NCBI GenBank assembly: GCA_937923585.1
Contig: CALDSM010000861.1
Location: 1 to 6,220 of the forward strand
Source: an uncultured bacterium
Lineage (GTDB): Bacteria > Hydrogenedentota > Hydrogenedentia > Hydrogenedentales > CAITNO01
Reading direction: 5' to 3'
Length of the DNA: 6,220 nucleotides
In this document: positions 4,732 to 6,220 of the stretch, piece after piece
Layout of the letters: every line of letters starts with the position of its first letter
Position numbering within the stretch: the stretch's first letter is position 1
Made by a program: the position numbers and the translations under genes
Notes under the pieces: model-generated
The model's input: the letters and a program-made list of their open reading frames with translations, nothing else
The model's database searches: none
Told to the model about the DNA's origin: nothing

Positions 4732-6220
4732 TCAACCGGCACGCCGGCCCAACCGCACCAGCGCCGTCATGCCGGACAGCCCAAGAATCACCAGCGCCAG
4801 GGCGCTCACCGCCGCACCGGCATAGAACGGCGCGGGCCGGTAGACAAAAGTCACCGTGCTCGCCCCGGAAGGCACCACCACGCCCCGGAAGAGTCCGTTC
4901 ACCTTGAGCAGCGGTGTTCCTGTGCCGTTCACGCGCGCCCGCCAGCCGGATGCCGCCGAATCGGCAAGGACCAGGATGGCTGGCTGCGGCGTGTCCACCT
5001 TCACCGACACACACTCGGCGGCGTCGGTCTCGACGGTGCAGGTTCCAGGCGCCGCGCCGTCGGCGGGCGCCTCCCTGCCGCCCCGGCCCTCGGGCAGCGC
5101 CACGGCAAGGTAGTTGAGGCTGTCGCCCTGCGGCAGCACCACGCATTCGCGCAGGGGCGCGAAATCCTCCTCGGTCATCACGCTGGCAGCGCTCACCACC
5201 TCGGGGGCAACGCGCCAGCGGTCCACCAGAAACGCGCGCGGCAGCACGCCGTCGTTGCCGAACAGCGCAACGCCGTCCACATCCGCGCCGAGCCGTCTCA
5301 AGTGCAGTTTGTCCCTCCCCCCGGCACCCAGACCGCCGTCCGGAGTGGCCAGCACCGTGCGCACGGCCATGAAATTGAGCAGTTGCGGATCGTCCGCGTT
5401 CGCATGAATGTCCAGACAGGGCGCGCCGGCATCCGGCTCCGTTCCAGTGCCGCCTGCAACCGCCGCGGTCTGTTCCGACGCCGCCTGCGCCGTGCCCCCC
5501 GCCATCTCCCACCAGCGCGCCTGGTCGGCCGTCAGCGGGAGGAATCCCCCCCCCGCCGCGCGCAACGGCGACACCATGCCGATGTTCGGCATGACCGTGG
5601 TGTCGGACGGGCGGGCGCTGACGAAAACACGCCCGTCCAGGACCTGTTCGCGCGCGGCGCGCACCGCTTCCCCCGACACATCAGGCGGACAGGACCGGCC
5701 ATGGAAGCTTGCGCCGGATGCGGACAGATCAATGAACAGCGCCAGCAGCACCACCGCCCCCCCCAAAGCGCCGGCCCAGGCGCCGCGAAACAGCGCAAAG
5801 AACAGTATCGCGGCCAGCGCCGGGAGCAACCTGCCCTTAGTCTCAGGCGGTGACAGCCAGAATACCAGGACCGCCACGGCCATGGCCAGCAGGAGCGGTG
5901 TCCAGAACCGCGGCGTGCGCGCGTCGCGACGCGACATGAACAACCGCTCCACACCCAACGCCGTGAGTGCGGCGGCGGCAAACGAAGCGGGCAGGAAGAA
6001 CACCGGCCACGGAAACGGCCCGTCCCAGTTGCGCATGCCGTGCATGCCCAGCGCGGCCAGGGAGACGGCCGCCAATGTCAGAAAGGCAAGATCGGCCCGA
6101 CGGCCCCGGTGCAGATAGGCCGCCGGAATGAACACCAGCGCCGCCGCACCCAGATAGCCGATGCGCGGCAGCAGGTCGGGCCGGGGCGCAACCAAGTGCG
6201 TCGCCATTTCCTTCCAGCCC
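4732..6220 (-). CDS. YfhO-like polytopic membrane protein, C-terminal part (5' end outside window)
   Basis: The frame is open to the window edge, so 495 residues are visible and the N-terminus is missing. YfhO proteins are usually about 800 residues or more; bacterial members are linked to glycosylation of lipoteichoic acid or other envelope glycans by a GT-C-like mechanism. Numbering from the first internal Met (6207), hydrophobic helices lie at about 14-32, 38-57, 68-88, 101-118, 125-140 and 144-161, and a last one at 461-482. The extracytoplasmic domain (about 163-458) carries the family's C-terminal signature: LPRAFLV (322-328), ADSAASGWRARVNG (415-428), LFRGVVVPSG (439-448) and FVYRPAPFYAG (454-464). 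The Met at 6207 is probably not the start: the open frame continues upstream as GWKE, and the purine-rich AAGGAA directly abuts that ATG, too close to serve as a ribosome binding site. The catalytic half, which should lie upstream, cannot be checked. Low-complexity Gly/Ala-rich loops occur at about 236-262 and 371-388. First visible gene of the apparent operon. Confidence 0.82.
   Translation of the reverse strand, partial: GWKEMATHLVAPRPDLLPRIGYLGAAALVFIPAAYLHRGRRADLAFLTLAAVSLAALGMHGMRNWDGPFPWPVFFLPASFAAAALTALGVERLFMSRRDARTPRFWTPLLLAMAVAVLVFWLSPPETKGRLLPALAAILFFALFRGAWAGALGGAVVLLALFIDLSASGASFHGRSCPPDVSGEAVRAAREQVLDGRVFVSARPSDTTVMPNIGMVSPLRAAGGGFLPLTADQARWWEMAGGTAQAASEQTAAVAGGTGTEPDAGAPCLDIHANADDPQLLNFMAVRTVLATPDGGLGAGGRDKLHLRRLGADVDGVALFGNDGVLPRAFLVDRWRVAPEVVSAASVMTEEDFAPLRECVVLPQGDSLNYLAVALPEGRGGREAPADGAAPGTCTVETDAAECVSVKVDTPQPAILVLADSAASGWRARVNGTGTPLLKVNGLFRGVVVPSGASTVTFVYRPAPFYAGAAVSALALVILGLSGMTALVRLGRRAG
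5546..5554 (-). repeat. G9 homopolymer inside the YfhO-like gene
   Basis: Nine consecutive C on the plus strand, G on the coding strand, encoding part of Ala-Gly-Gly-Gly-Phe (residues 218-222 counted from the Met at 6207). The reading frame is intact as given. A run this long can slip in replication or be miscalled in sequencing. Confidence 0.9.
5757..5764 (-). repeat. G8 homopolymer inside the YfhO-like gene
   Basis: Eight consecutive C on the plus strand, G on the coding strand, encoding part of Leu-Gly-Gly-Ala (residues 148-151 from the Met at 6207) within a transmembrane helix. It is the second long G-tract of this gene, about 200 bases from the first. Confidence 0.9.

Noticed and set aside
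3832..5853. 673-codon open frame on the plus strand, opposite the propeller and YfhO-like genes
   Set aside because: Its codons are exactly aligned with those of the minus-strand genes. In that register a stop needs a TTA, CTA or TCA codon on the coding strand, and these are rare in GC-rich genes. The protein is Arg/His/Gly-rich with no domain sense, while the opposite strand encodes clear families.
6205..6207. ATG at 6207 as the true start of the YfhO-like gene
   Set aside because: The frame is open upstream to the edge, the purine-rich sequence abuts the ATG without spacing, and a protein starting here would lack the whole N-terminal half normal for the family.

Overview
All supported genes in this GC-rich window lie on the minus strand, so transcription runs from base 6220 towards base 1. 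Coding density is high and most gaps are short. There is no tRNA, rRNA, CRISPR array, insertion sequence or phage marker. Taxonomy cannot be fixed from the sequence. A YfhO-type membrane protein, an exported five-bladed propeller hydrolase and a Gfo/Idh/MocA dehydrogenase side by side are the kind of content common in glycan-rich Planctomycetota-, Hydrogenedentota- or Lentisphaerota-like genomes, but this is a weak inference.

Layout in transcription order: (1) 6220-4732, the C-terminal part of a YfhO-like polytopic membrane protein whose N-terminal half lies outside the window; (2) 4713-3718, an exported protein with five propeller-blade motifs, resembling the GH43/GH32/GH130 fold group; (3) 3684-2701, a complete Gfo/Idh/MocA-family NAD(P)-dependent oxidoreductase; (4) 2675-630, a secreted Slt70-like lytic transglycosylase with helical repeats and a complete catalytic SLT domain; (5) a 209-base gap with a plausible sigma70-type promoter; (6) 420-1, the N-terminal 140 residues of a cytosolic protein I do not recognise, running off the window edge.

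Genes 1-4 are separated by only 18, 33 and 25 bases, each junction has a plausible Shine-Dalgarno sequence, and no terminator is visible between them, so they look like one transcription unit. Their predicted roles (membrane glycan glycosylation, exported sugar-cleaving or sugar-binding propeller, sugar oxidation-reduction, peptidoglycan cleavage) suggest a cell-envelope or glycan theme, but no pathway can be named. Gene 6 appears to be expressed separately.

I found no clear evidence of a wholly new system. The points most worth following up are the gene combination itself, the missing acidic residue in blade I of the propeller protein, two exported proteins with signal peptides that lack a basic n-region, similar leaders in front of those same two genes, and two long G-tracts in the YfhO-like gene. 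Very long antisense open frames on the plus strand are explained by codon register and are not genes.
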